The notes under the pieces were generated by a model. The model was not told the origin of the DNA. It saw only the letters and a program-made list of their open reading frames with translations, and did no database searches. Positions 1 to 12,589 of a stretch of 64,000 nt of DNA are shown here, in pieces. The translations under genes were made by a program, and so were the position numbers. This DNA comes from Enoplosus armatus (Eukaryota > Chordata > Actinopteri > Centrarchiformes > Enoplosidae). The stretch is from contig NC_092200.1 in NCBI RefSeq assembly GCF_043641665.1, forward strand, positions 7,571,694 to 7,635,693, read 5' to 3'. The first letter of the stretch is position 1; each line of letters starts with the position of its first letter.

Positions 1-71
1 AAGAGGTTTATGACCTCAATGGGACTTACAAGGTTAATAATAACAAGATTAATAATAACTTATGTTATTAA

Positions 72-74
<3 letters not shown>

Positions 75-117
<43 letters not shown>
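75..117. repeat. (TA)n microsatellite
   Basis: About 21 TA units with one phase shift near 110. Confidence 0.9.
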
Positions 118-945
118 ACTTAAATATATTATTACTATAGAGGGAATTACATTTATTCTATTAATTTGGTGTTGTTTTGCGATGATTAAAGGGATCAGAT
201 TTCCCCAGTTCTTATATTAACAAAAATTGGTTTTCACGCCTATATAACTAATTGTGACAGTGAGGCTTTCAATGGCGTTTGGAAATTTAAATGCTAAAAT
301 GAATGTTACATTTCTGACAAGCACCTCTCCGCTTTCACCCACACCTCCTGACCTTCTTTATCAAGTTGTTCACTTGTCTAATCAATTAAATGTACTTTAT
401 TTCACCACAATAATCAGTCAGTATTAATTCCTTTCCAGGAAGTCCTGGCTCCATGTCATGGAGATGGTTTAGTTTGTTACCACATGACATAATTATGGAG
501 TTTTGGTCTTGTTGTAAAATGTTGAAAAAATTTGAATGTGACATGTTTTCTACACTTGAGTGAAGTAATTCGTGGTCGTCTCCTTAGTAACGGGGTTATC
601 AGGACCAGCAATAATACAGCTGTTTTTGTGGTATAACATGTAAACACACATGGAAGGTTTTGCACCTTTTTGACTGGGTCTCTCTTGTAAAACAGATAAT
701 GTCGCTGAAGAAAATAAAGCTTAAATAAAACTAAAAGTACTACTTTCTAATATGTTTATAAATTAAACTAACTTCTATTAATAGTTAATAAATCATTTAT
801 TAAGGCTTCATAGATGAGTTATAAGCCATTAAAATATGAGCGTCGTTGAAAAATACCTTTGACTTATGTTTAACCTGCAGCATGAAACTTACTCTCACAA
901 ACTTAGTGACAAATATTAGTAAGTCATTAATAGAGAGTAATGGGT

Positions 946-1175
946 CTCACTTTCTAATAAACCATCACGTCCATAATAATATACGTTAATATGTCATTAA
1001 TAAATGCTCTGATCCAAAAAGCAAGTGTGATGCTAACTAGCCAAAGGTGTTTATCACAAGCTGGACATCTTATTAAAGCATTATTAAATGATAAATTAAC
1101 CATTAATGAAGCCATTACTCACAACTTATAAACCGCTTATAAAGGGTGCCTTATTATAAAGTGGAACCAAAATAA
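946..1175. repeat. MITE-like repeat with CACTTTCTAATAA ends
   Basis: Left CACTTTCTAATAA and right end (other strand) CACTTTATAATAA match in 12 of 13. The CTTATAAAGGGTGCCTTATT right part resembles the right arm at 16735-16855. Probably the same family; further decayed pieces lie at 740-840. Confidence 0.45.
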
Positions 1176-1398
1176 ACATTGGTATTAAACTAAAAGTATC
1201 TGTATTGGTATCTATATATCAGCTGATACTGTTTATTGGCCACAAACATGGATATTATTGATCATCAGTAAAACTTTTGGCGCATCTCTAACTGAAGGAT
1301 AAAAAAAAAACTATAAGGTTTCTGTTCCCAAGAATAGAGCAAACACATGAATACATATAGCCTGTATAGAGAATATATAATTTCCCACCTTTCAACAA

Positions 1399-1428
1399 TG
1401 TGTGTGTGCTTCGTGTGTGTGTGTGTGC
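1399..1428. repeat. Interrupted (TG)n microsatellite
   Basis: Two TG runs split by CTTC. Confidence 0.85.
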
Positions 1429-2468
1429 TGCACGTTGACATGTCCCTCCCTCCCTTGACAGTTCTAATAGCTGGGAATGAGGCTTCATGCACTTCCTGAG
1501 GCCTCATTTGCATATGATTTGCTGATGAGCTGCCACCGCTAACCAGCAACACCAAACCAAAGCTCCTATTAATATTCTCCCATTCAGGTTGTAAAGCACA
1601 CAAACCTAATCAGCTTAGAAATTACTGTATGGAAACCATAATTACGCATGTTTAATTGCTTATCATCTGATGGGTACAAGTTTATTAGAAAATGTATTCA
1701 TGGTAATTGCTTCCTGAGGTATCTGGTGTGCTACAATACATGTGTGATGTGATATCCTGTCAGCTCCCATTTGGGAGGATTAATGCACTCTGAAAAAGTC
1801 ACAAAATTAGATACTGTGTATTGACTCTTAGGATGCTTGGTTTAACTCAAAGTGATTTTTAATTTAGGGATTTCTAAATTACTGCTTAAGCTCAGATAAA
1901 TCTTTGGAGTGAGATCCGTCAAAATCAGCATATCTCACTGCTGTTAAGGAGTTCTGGCATATCACAGGGATATAAATGACTGTAAAGTAGGCAAATGCCT
2001 GTGTAATCGTGGTGCCACCAGAAAATACTTGCAAACCTGCCTGGCATCGCAGTTTCTACAAGCAAACAGAAAAGCTGTAAAAATCGAGGGGAACGCAGGA
2101 GCAACACAAAAGTGAAAAGTCACATGCATGAAATGAGGAAACACATCTTATAAGAGAGAGTTTTTGAAGTAAAGCCATCTCAAAGCCGATGAATCATTCA
2201 GTCCTGAAACAAGCAGATTAAAACGCACACAGTGCAGGTCCCTCAGAGGGGCCTCCACACCGCCAAGAACTTCGAGTGGGCCTTTTCAGCCGTGGACCTC
2301 AGCGAGTCTTACAGCTCCTGCCCACTCTTTGATGATCTCTCTATGGTTTATTGTAATCACCGTTGGCTCTCGGTCCTTCTGACACACTTGTAAATTCATG
2401 CAGTCTTAAAAGAAAATGCATCGACCAGCCAGTACTTCCTCTATGGATAACTCTCTCTTTCATTAGAG

Positions 2469-3429
2469 CAGTGATTCCCAACCAGGGGTGCTTGTACCCC
2501 GGGGTGGCAGTTATCAGTGGGTATGTGGACAGATAATGAAGCAGCTCAGATAACTTTAAGAAATGGAAATTATGATTTGATAAGAAAATACACTCACATA
2601 TCTGGAGATGAGACAGGAGGAAAATAAATATACAAAAAGGATTACAAAATGATATGATGCTAATCTTTGGTATATTTATTATCACTGACCTGAGTCACGT
2701 TTAACACATTTATATCAAATTCCAAAATCCTCTGCACAGCAGTATAATGCAGCCAGACGCTGGTCAAGAAAGGAATAAAAAATTATGAAAGGAATAAAAA
2801 ATGTAGACAGTGCTTGCTGCACACTAAAGAGTCTGAGCTATCTCTCTGTCTCGACTATAATCAACATTTTTGTATACAATGTTGTACAATGGATCACATA
2901 ACTACATGCATGATTAAGTAGTCACTCGTAGTGATGAACTGACAATGATCACTTGACTCTGCAGTGTCCATCAGCATGACGGCGCTTTTCACAACTTTGC
3001 TGTTTCACTTTTACCGCACTCATAACCATCGTTTCCAGATGCAGCAGGCAGTTGTTTTCACTAAAAACCAAATGCACACTACCAAACAGCAGACAGATAA
3101 AGTTAGCGACCAGCTGGTGAAAAAAGCGGAGCAGCTGAAGAGTCAGACATTTTTTCTGGTGGAGACCAAAACTAGAGCTAAAAGGAGAGTGAATATTGGA
3201 CTCGGCCAGAAACACAATTACCAATGAATGCTAATCTTGCTCCGTATCGGCTGGATGTAGCGGTAGTGTTACAACAGCAATCTTGGCCAACCGAATTGAA
3301 AAAAGAAAACAGTCTTAAATAATTCACCATTAAACCATTGAAGGGTTACAATGAAGGAGTAGTCCACTTGAGGCCATCTCATAGGGCTGTGTGGGTACGC
3401 TGGGGGAAAAAAAAGGTTGGTAACCAGTG
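2469..3429. mobile_element. hAT-like non-autonomous element, about 961 bp
   Basis: Imperfect terminal inverted repeats (left CAGTGATTCCCAACC; right end reads CACTGGTTACCAACC on the other strand; 12 of 15 identical). They are flanked by 8-bp near-duplications CATTAGAG (2461-2468) and CATTAGTT (3430-3437). Eight-bp target duplication and CAGTG ends fit the hAT class. No transposase frame inside. It contains a copy of another dispersed repeat at 3081-3205. Confidence 0.6.
3081..3205 (+). repeat. Dispersed repeat copy A (family shared with 13676-13782)
   Basis: Shares a CCAAACAGCAGACAGA start and a GGTGGAGACCAAAAC...AGAGCTAAAA block with 13676-13782. A family I recognise as frequent in perch-like fish. 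The small ORFs over it are not genes. Confidence 0.65.
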
Positions 3430-6400
3430 CATTAGTTATACTTCAGTTGACTTGCAGTGAAATTCTGTTATTAGTATTTGGTCTAATAGCCTCATGGTGA
3501 AATATCCCCTTAAGATATTGTGGACAAGTCAACAAAATAATTGATTTTGCTTATTAAACCACGTCTTGTTGAGTTATGGGGGAGAACCTGACTGTAGCTT
3601 TAATCAGATCTCCTTGGTTGCTTAAAAAGTAATTGCTGAGTGTGTTAAAATAAAAAAAAATAAAAAAACGCAGCTACTTAACATTTCAAGCCACGTTTAG
3701 GTTTTGGAGGTGTTTTAGCTTTTGAAAAAAGAAAAAAAACCTGTGGATCATTAAACTTTTGAATGATAATACACACCGTGCTGACAAACATGTCATTTCC
3801 CCAGGGAGAGGGTTGGGAGATCCCAGAGTGTTTGCTTGTTGGAAAAACTGTCTGGGATGCTTTCCAGGATTTCCCAAAGAGAAAAGCCTTGTTTTTCTTT
3901 GCTGATGTTGTTGGGAGTGAATGGAGAGCAGATTGGAGAGGCAGTGCCTCTCATGTCTGTCCAAGGCCTTGATACCTTTGATCTTCTTAAGAAACAAACA
4001 AGCTTTTAAACTTGGCACTCCCGGCTAGTGTCTCTCTCCTTCTTCTGTCTCTGTTCGTCAAAACGCTGATCCTGAGAAAATTGATCTTGCCTGAATAGTT
4101 GCGCATACTCGTGCTTATGCAATTATTTGTGGTTTAAAATGTGGACTCCCACCATGTTGTCATAAAAACTCAAAAATGACACACAAAGTAAACATGGCTA
4201 AAATAAAAACTGATGTGGTTTTAACACATCTTAACGCAGCACAACATTTGTGTAGCGTTGGGATAAATATTTGCAAAAGCTTATTTTTTTTTTTTTTTTA
4301 TCTTTGAACAACCAAACACGTTTTAATCAGCTACAAACATTATTTCAAGCATCCGATTTTGTTTCTCCATGTTACATTTGTTTTGCTTGTTATAAAGGAT
4401 CAAACAGAGATTAACTACTGAAACAATTTCAAGAAAAGAGGCATTCCAGATCTGATTATACAACAAGTTATCCTCAGAAGTCAGTTGCACCAACTGTTCA
4501 TTAAGTTCAAACTTATACGTTATAAGTGTTTACTAAGTGGAGATTACTACATTAAAATGTTCAACACAACTAGTTCTTCAGTCAGTTAACGTTACATTAG
4601 CTTAATCCCTCTCACTCATACACTACATGAGTACTGCTGACTCTGAAACACACAGATTTCTCCATGTTTTCATATGTGAATATAGACAATTAAACGTTCA
4701 TTTACAAATGTTTGGAAGTGAAGTTTAATATATACTTCTGCCTTCTGAAAATGTGGAAGTTTTCTGCCGCTCGTGATGCGACTTCCTGTTAGCTTAGCTG
4801 ATTACTTTTTTGAACGGTGCTACAGATGTTTCCGGCAACCGATTTACACATTACTTAAGTTTTTACTAGCTAAGACATTTCTTAAGTTGTAGTGTTGCAA
4901 GTTTAGTTAATCACTAGTCTGAAACTAGTAAGTGTAATAATAGATGGTGCATCCTGGTGTAAAAACTATAGGGTCACATGTAAAATTGGAAGGATCCTTC
5001 AAAGGATTTATAGTCCAGTCATGATAGTTGACAAGGTTTGATCAAAGGTTTTGGGGTGTTAGCAGCTGAAGGTGAGAAGTCGCAGCGAGGGCCAACATCT
5101 GGCTGAGCAGAAAAGGTAAAGCCTTCAATCAGGAAGCAAATCTCCTCTCATTAGCCCCCTCTGGCCCCCCTTTGCTTCCTTCTCTCTGGTTATTAATGGG
5201 TACACAGCAGCCACAATGACATTTTACACTGTTTCATCCCTGTCCCATCATGCATCTGGGGATACCCTGGCATTTTGCAGCGGTGTTTTCATCAGTGTCT
5301 GCGGCGGTGCTGACCAGCGCGACTTCAATCCCGCTCACTGTCACTCATCATAAGTGAGTTTATCAACACACATCTAATCGCCACACTCCGCAGGGACCTT
5401 AACCATTTGCATACTAAGATTGCTTTCTTTTGCTCGGCTAAGAATGTGCCTCCTTTGCATAATTATTAATGATAAAGAGACGGTGAACAAATATGTCAGA
5501 AGGTATTAGCATCACGTATACAACTAGATTCTAAAGGATTCGTTTAGTGCCGAGAGGAAAGATGAGGGCAAAGGGTAGGAAAAGGAGAGCAACACTGTCA
5601 AGGGATGCACTTTTCCATGAAGGGAAGGGGTTAATTAAAGGGCCATGGATGGGAAATATAGAGATTTTGTAGATTTCAATCATTGTTTGACCAGGAAGTC
5701 CCGTCGAGATTAAGGTTGTCTGTTAAAAAGTGGAGGAAAAAAAAACATAAACAGACAAACAGCGACAAAATTGTGAAATAATAAGATCACAAAAGCACTC
5801 AAAGGACTTAAGTCTAGTGGCAGAGCAGCAGGATGCAGGATGAGGAGCCAAGCCTGAAATATAACTTATAATTACATCAAAGAAAATATTTCTCCAGTAG
5901 CAGGAAAACCCACAGTGGTGCACAGCGCAAGATGTTTACATACAGCAGAGTCACTGTGGCTGCTCATTTCAGTATTTCTGCTGTGTACCATTAAAGCAGC
6001 AGGCCCATATTGTCTGTCATCTGTTGTCGGTAATTACCACTTTTTACACTGTCTTACCCTCTGTGGATAATGTTCAGCGTCTATACGAGAAGTGTTTCGT
6101 ATGAATAGTTTAACTGTTTGTCACTTTATATGAAACAGCTGCACTCTTTTTTACAGGACAGGAATAAATAAGTCATGCACACTATGGTTCAATTGGGGGT
6201 TGAAACGCCCTCCCTGTGTTCCCCCGCTAAACACAGGCCTGTGTACCCTCCGCGCAGTATAATAGCATGATATTAAAAATGCCCACAGCGATTGTTAAGT
6301 CACGGCGGCACATTTGCACCACGATTGATGACCTTTTGTGAATCCTAATGAGGCTTTTTCATGACTTTCAAAAGCAAAACATACTGTAGCATGTAGAACA

Positions 6401-6884
6401 ATAACAGCGGTGTGAAAAGTCTCCACAGTTAAATGCTTTTGTGAGCAGCAGGAAATTTAATCTATACAGTTTTCTGTATAGAATATAGTTGCACAGACAG
6501 CTATTAGCTTAATTTGTCTTCTTTTCAGACTACAACTAAAGTGATTAAGTTGATCTTAAAAGCACTTAAGTGGCATTCTGTGAATTGTTGTTTGAATATC
6601 AGCTGTCGTATCTGCCCTCTCAGGGGGTGTGAGGCTGTCCGAACTTCACAAGTCACAGCATTAAGAATAATCTCAGGGTCAGGAGGGGTCGTCCCCTTGT
6701 CTCCCTCTGGCTCTCCTTCAACAAATAACTGATAATGACCTTTGACCTCCCTGTTTTTGCATGAGAATTGATATCAGTATTCCACATACCCCCCTATAGC
6801 AACCTCAGGAACATTTGAAATGGCAGCCCTCGAAATCCAAACTTGAATTTTTAATTTTTTTTTCTAATGAACCCATCCAGAGAT

Positions 6885-6901
6885 GGGGAGGGGTGGGTGG
6901 G
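6885..6901 (+). other. Predicted G-quadruplex
   Basis: Four G-runs (4,4,3,3) separated by single bases, the pattern expected to fold as a stable parallel quadruplex. More G-runs follow to about 6950. Confidence 0.55.
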
Positions 6902-7032
6902 TTGCCTTTGGGAGGAGGAGGAGGGTGGAGATGGGGGAGGCGAGCTTTGGGCTCATCTGCATCACAGATTAGGGTGCTTAGAGAAAAATCAACCATCCAT
7001 GATTCATTACATGTTTCCTGCTGAGCCGCTGA

Positions 7033-7085
7033 GATGGCAACCGTCCTAGCAACAGGATCCTAGCAACAGCAACAACTCTCTGCCG
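7033..7085 (+). promoter_or_regulatory. Cluster of RFX-type half sites
   Basis: ATGGCAAC at 7034-7041, then CCTAGCAACAGGAT followed directly by CCTAGCAACAG: a tandem of RGYAAC half sites. A CCAAT box follows near 7130. No gene is visible beside it. Confidence 0.3.
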
Positions 7086-8839
7086 CCGCGGCAGCCTATC
7101 AGAAACTTTGATGCCTGATCAAAATTTAGCCAATGGAGAGAGGAGGACATGCGGAAAGCGTGATGATGCGTTTCCTCATGCTGTCAGCCAGACAGGGATG
7201 TGTTTAGGGCTCTGACCTCTGCTGTATCCCTCTGTTTGTGTGTTTGTGTGTCAATCTAACATTCATTTCTATCTTCTGTGTATTTTTTTTTATGAATTTA
7301 ATGATTTCCTAAAGGTGTTTTATAAACATTTTTGCTGTGGAGTAGAGAGGTCAATGTGACATGGTCCATACATTTCTGAGTCCATATTTTTGCAGATTTT
7401 CTATGCAGACTCTCCTTTCCTAGCTCCGGAGATATTTAACTAAAATCATGATCGTTCCATTTACTTCAACCAACTTCTGTGCCTAAACATAACCATAAAA
7501 AAAGGTTCATCATGCTTTATTTGCTACAAGCGGATATTGTATTGCAAGAGCAGATGTTGTCAGAAAACAACACACGTTTTGCAGATACATTATGTTTGAA
7601 TATGTTTTAATATTAATTTGATATATTTATTATTATTTGATATGTTGACAAAAAACTTAATTCAGGCAGCATTAAGTTTCTCCACAAACCAGCAGTATTT
7701 GCTGTATATAAACATAATATCTAGGACACAGGGTTGAGAACTATGTATATAAATCTGACATTAAAACCTACACACACACACACATACGTGTAGATACACA
7801 CAATTTGATTTGTGTCTTAATAAATACATGAATTTATAACTCCCACTCTTGATATTGACGAATTATTGACTCAAACACATAAAAATCTAAATTCTATTCT
7901 ATACTGCCTGTTAATGCTCTCTGTGTACTCCAGTAAGTAATTTTATTCTTTTATTGGATTTGATTTGTAACTTCGTTAAATTACGTTTTATTTCCTTTTA
8001 ACCAATGATAATATACATTTTGGGACAACATTTCTCACTTTTTCTCATTGTAAATGTCTCCTCAGTATCATATTACATAATGATAATAGTGTTGATTTAC
8101 AGCATATACTCCTCTCACATGTAAAAAGTGTGGGATGTTTCCTCACCTGCTTCTCTGTAATCATACATCATTATTCAAAGAGCGCTTTGACCGTCATCTG
8201 ATGTCAGATAGGCCTGATCTTCACTTCAAAGGGATATGCTCTGTGCTGTTCCAAATGGGCTGATAATGTTCGGTGTGATAATACATCACACTGATGTCTC
8301 TCTCTCTCTCCACTTTAAAGCAATCTTGCTCTTTCTGCTGTGCAGTATACAGAGGCATGGTTCCCATCTCTCTGCACAACCAGAAAATGAAGAAAACTAC
8401 ATACAAAATGTTCAAAATGTCCATACAGTATATAGTTTTTCATGTCATACAGGCCCTGAAAGAGATGATGAACGTGTTACACAAACTTCAAGATGAATGC
8501 CACTGAACAATAATTTTATATACTTGGACAGTTTTTATTCTTCTTTAGAGTAAAATAACAGAATCTCCTCTTTGCATTTTGTCCAACAGCCTTAAAATCT
8601 AGATATCAACAACTTAATCCCCCAAACATTTAAGATTTATTTTATAAACTTTTCCAACCAGAAACCATCCTAACATGAAATTGGTGGAGTAAAGTAAAGT
8701 CTTAAAGATGTAATTTATTCGGCACCTAGCTTCCTGTAGCTTCCTGTAGTTGTTTTGAAATCATGTTCAGGAGTGGAAAGGGTTATCATAGTAATAGTCT
8801 AGTCAAGTAAAAATATTGTTATTGCCCTTAAATATTACT

Positions 8840-9392
8840 TAAAGGATAAGGATGGTGATAGTTTATATTTTTCTTTTTGTCAACAAATCCCATGAAAAGA
8901 CCAGAACCAGTCTCAGTATCCAAACCCTGATATATCTTATTCCTCTGTGTCTTAGACCTCCATTGTGTCCAAAAACCCATGAATGCACCACACTGTTGCT
9001 TTGGGTGACATGTTCCTTCATTATGATAAACATGGGCACTGTAGTTTTTGAGTCAACCCCACATACTGCCGTAAATACTCACTATAGGTACAAATGTGTA
9101 TTAATCCGTTGCTGAAAATAGTCCCCAACAAATGCACTACTTCCTCCTATTTGAGTAAAGTTAGGTAAAAGCTACATTGCTGCTGTTTTAGGACAATTCT
9201 TCACCTTTTTAAAGATAAAACTATACACTTGTGACCAGTTTCTAAAGATTTACATCTTCAGTCGGAACGAGTGGGCCACAGACAGTTCGTCTCTCAGCAT
9301 TTTCAAATTTACCTTCTAACACATTGTTGGTTTTGGACTTTTTATGGGATTTGTTGACTATAACAAAAACACAGAAAATCACCCTCCTTTAT
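8840..9392. mobile_element. Foldback MITE with long inverted arms
   Basis: Left arm 8840-8912 and right arm 9321-9392 are inverted copies. Both hold GTCAACAAATCCCAT followed by a similar AAAAG-rich stretch. The ORF at 8852-9115 lies inside the element and is not a gene. Confidence 0.65.
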
Positions 9393-9500
9393 AGGGTCAG
9401 TTCATCCAAATTACAAAAAAACCCAACTTATTTTCTCACTTAGGTCCAAGTTTTCGCCCCAAATACAATGGAGGTGAATGGAAATGTGTTTTCATAGGAG
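9393..9500 (+). repeat. Dispersed repeat fragment abutting the MITE
   Basis: Starts GGGTCAGTTCATCCAAATTA and continues with a block including AATGGAGGTGAATGGAAATG, consensus phrases of a teleost repeat I recognise. Borders the preceding MITE directly. Confidence 0.45.
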
Positions 9501-10749
9501 CTATTTCTTTGGTGGAAAGTAGTTTGAATAAAAACTATCGTCACTAAGCACAGTCCTGTTGCAAAGTACTCTTGTAAAAGTGCTAATGTTGCTCTCTTGA
9601 AAACCTTTGGGAGTAAAAGTTTAATTAAAATAGAATAATATTAAAAGATCAAATGTTGCATGCGAATCCTAATGTTGACTGATCTGCGTCTCATGTATGA
9701 GTTTCAACATATTCCCAGTTCAGTATGTGAGCTACAAAAGGAGCCAAAAACCAAAAACACAAAGACTCTACTTTCAGGGTAAACTAAAAGTGATTTACAC
9801 ATTGTTTTCCCCTCATTTCTTCATCTCACTGCATGTATGTTTTCTTACAAGTGTGTGCTGATTGCACGCAGCAGGAAAGGGACGTTTTTGTCATTAAAAT
9901 AGCCTGTAGAATTATTCCTCTATATTTTCGTCTCACAGTTTGAACCTACACTTTTTTTGGCTGAGGGCTCGGCTCACTCAGCAGGCTGTTGTTTTACTTG
10001 TAGATTGTCTTCAATGAAACACATCCCAGATCATTTCTTTCCAAAGTAACATCCAACATTTGAGAAAAGTGACTTCTTCTCTTTGCTGGCATGAAAGTAA
10101 AAGCAACACAAGCTGCATTTCAGGTAAGATTTTGAATGATTTTTCACATACCTCCAGCTGTAGGATTTCATTTTAAGCTACTTGCTGCACTTATCCTCTT
10201 GTGATGGCCTTGAGTGAAATGTTTGTGGAAATCCATCAAACAGGAACTGATAGACGGGAGCTAAAGAAAGAGGAGGTAGAGATGGCCGGGGGGTCACATA
10301 CAAGGAAAAGACCGAACAATGTCGTCACCAAACAGATGCTATCATGAAGCCCCTCCGGAAACCAAATGGTAGATACATCCAAGACAAGCTGGAGAAGAAA
10401 GACAGAAAATAAAAACACAAACTGAAAGCTGAAGGAGACACTCTGCAAGGAATATGAAATGTATAAATGAGTAAGAATTGAATTTAACAACTATTTTGCA
10501 CAGTTTTACATTCATGGTCCCCAGATGAGGAATCCTAATGACTTTGGTGACCCCCTAACCTTTCCTCTAGGGCCACCTTCAGGTTGACATTTAGCAAAAC
10601 GACATTCCAACCCAAGCTGTATTTTGTGTTGTGTTAAGATGATGAACATGGTAATCATTAAAGAATAGTACTCTTTCTGCAGAAAAATGGCCCTCGTAGG
10701 TAATATATTATTATATATTATATTATGGTGTTGTTGCATCAATGTATAC

Positions 10750-11002
10750 GTAGCTTTTTACTTTTGTAGGTGTTCATGGTGGGGCTACTTTTAGATACTT
10801 TATATGCCATTGGGTAGTTTAATCTATGTCAATACAATATATTTTATAACCTCATCATATGTTTTATGCAAAACCTTAATCTGCATACAAAAGAATTTAT
10901 GCTAAAGTAAAGTACAAGTACCTCAAAACTGTACTTAAGTACTGGACTTGAGTCAGTGTATTTATGTCATTCATATGAGTCAATGCTACTTTCCACCACT
11001 GA
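10750..11002 (+). repeat. Dispersed repeat ending in TTTCCACCACTGA
   Basis: The pattern TAGCTTTTTACTTTTGTAGG ... AAGTACTGGACTTGAGTCAG ... CTACTTTCCACCACTGA matches a common fish MITE family by recognition. No coding capacity. Confidence 0.5.
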
Positions 11003-11103
11003 GCATGTTAACATTGTCATTGTGATGTTAGCATTTAGCCCAAAGCACCTCTGTGCCACATTACAGCCTCACAGAGCTGCTAGCATGGCTGTAGGCTCTT
11101 AAA
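11003..11103 (+). repeat. Fragment of the GCTAGCATGGC repeat family
   Basis: Contains GATGTTAGCATTTAGCCCAA and GAGCTGCTAGCATGGCTGTA, end-sequence phrases of the family seen more fully at 29520-30092. Confidence 0.5.
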
Positions 11104-12555
11104 CACAGATATTGTGGCTCTGAAACCTGCTTCTACAGAGTACGAGTGCATAGAAACTCTCTTTTTTTCTGTGTCTCCTCCAAGCTTTGACCCACCAACA
11201 GTACATACAGTACATCCTGCTCGCGCTGAGCCCCTCTATCCTGGGATTAAGTGACACTCAGACTGTCCAGACAGATTTTTATCCCTGTCAGAAAACAGCC
11301 ACCTGAGTCAGACGAGAACTTTACTTACTCTACTGTCACGGAGTCCGAGTTCCTACAGGCTGTCGTTTGGTGCAGTGTAAGTTATAAAACCGCCTTAAAC
11401 CACACTGGATCCGTAGTCATCATGCTTACGATCCAAGTGGTACACAAAACTTGAGGCTTTTGTTCAGACTCGCATAAATCCATTCTCCATTTCCAAGACA
11501 AAGCAGCATTAATACCTCTAATGCAACAATAAGCAGCTCAAGCAAACACACAAACAAGGCATGAAGAATCAATCATTGAAGAAGTTGGAGATTTATTATG
11601 TTTCAGTTGGCTGAGAGTCAAGAACAAGATACTTGCCCAAATTTACTAATAAAATCTATCCATATTGTTGTTAAATTATGCTTAAATTATTAATTTGACA
11701 TTTACAGAAACGATGCTAAAGATGCTATACCAATGTGTTCAGCCATTATTGTAGGTGGAAGTCTTCCTTCTCCCTTTGCCAGTTTACTTAAAGGACACTT
11801 GCTATGATGTTTCCTCTCTCCTAATCTGCTGAGTGCACCCTCAGAAAAAAATCTCTCTCCAATTTAGCTCCACCTAAATCCCTGTCTGACAGCTGTTCCA
11901 AAGTAAAGCACGCCCAGGTGGCTTTTTGTTTCACTTTGTATGTCCTGTTTCTGCCTCCTTTCAATGCTGTTATGGACAAATCATTCTGTGAAATAGTTTT
12001 AAAAAATCTTCTTGCATCAAGCTTCTTTGACCCGAGCCTGTTTTTCTTTTTAATTCACTGAAAGTCTTAAGTCCTTGAGCACAACAAAAGCCCTCTGACA
12101 AGCAGATGAGTAACGAATTCTCTCTCAAAGCTTGTTTGATATACAACGGATTTATGAGCAATTTCTTCACCGAACCAATTAGGTGCTGCTGGTGAAGAAA
12201 GAAAAACATCTGTGTTTCAGGGCTTGTTGTGTTTCATGTTGGTTTAATCCAGTTATAAATGCATTACATTTATTAATTTTAACAGCACTATACGTTTGTC
12301 GCGGCCGTGACCTCCTGTTTGAGCAGCAGCAGCACTTTTTATTATAATAACAATAAAGAGGCCATCCGTGTTGATCTGGCTGAACTATACCTACCTCTCT
12401 GCTTTCTGCATGACATGAATAAAAAATGTACAATTTGTGACACCACAGATGACAAACTTTGTGCTATAATCAAACAGTTGCCACAAAACCTACATTATTT
12501 GGTGAATTTTATGTTGTTTTTTTGCGTACACATAATATATATTTGATATTTTCCC

Positions 12556-12589
<34 letters not shown>
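12556..12589. repeat. (CTAT)n microsatellite
   Basis: About eight perfect CTAT units. Confidence 0.9.

Larger units (their letters stand above)
1..2460. other. Non-coding flank downstream of dnajb6
   Basis: No exon recognised on either strand. Holds the TA repeat, MITE pieces (740-1175), the TG repeat and a conserved-looking block near 1490-1660 with ATTTGCATATGATTTGC. Confidence 0.5.
3438..8839. other. Non-coding flank
   Basis: No gene recognised. Notable pieces are the POU/homeodomain-motif-rich block 5140-5480, the G-rich stretch 6885-6950 and the RFX-type half sites 7033-7085. The rest is AT-rich, with a poly-T/poly-A background. Confidence 0.5.

Noticed and set aside
75..117. CRISPR-like or tandem arrays
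   Set aside because: All tandem structures seen are simple microsatellites without spacers; the DNA is vertebrate.
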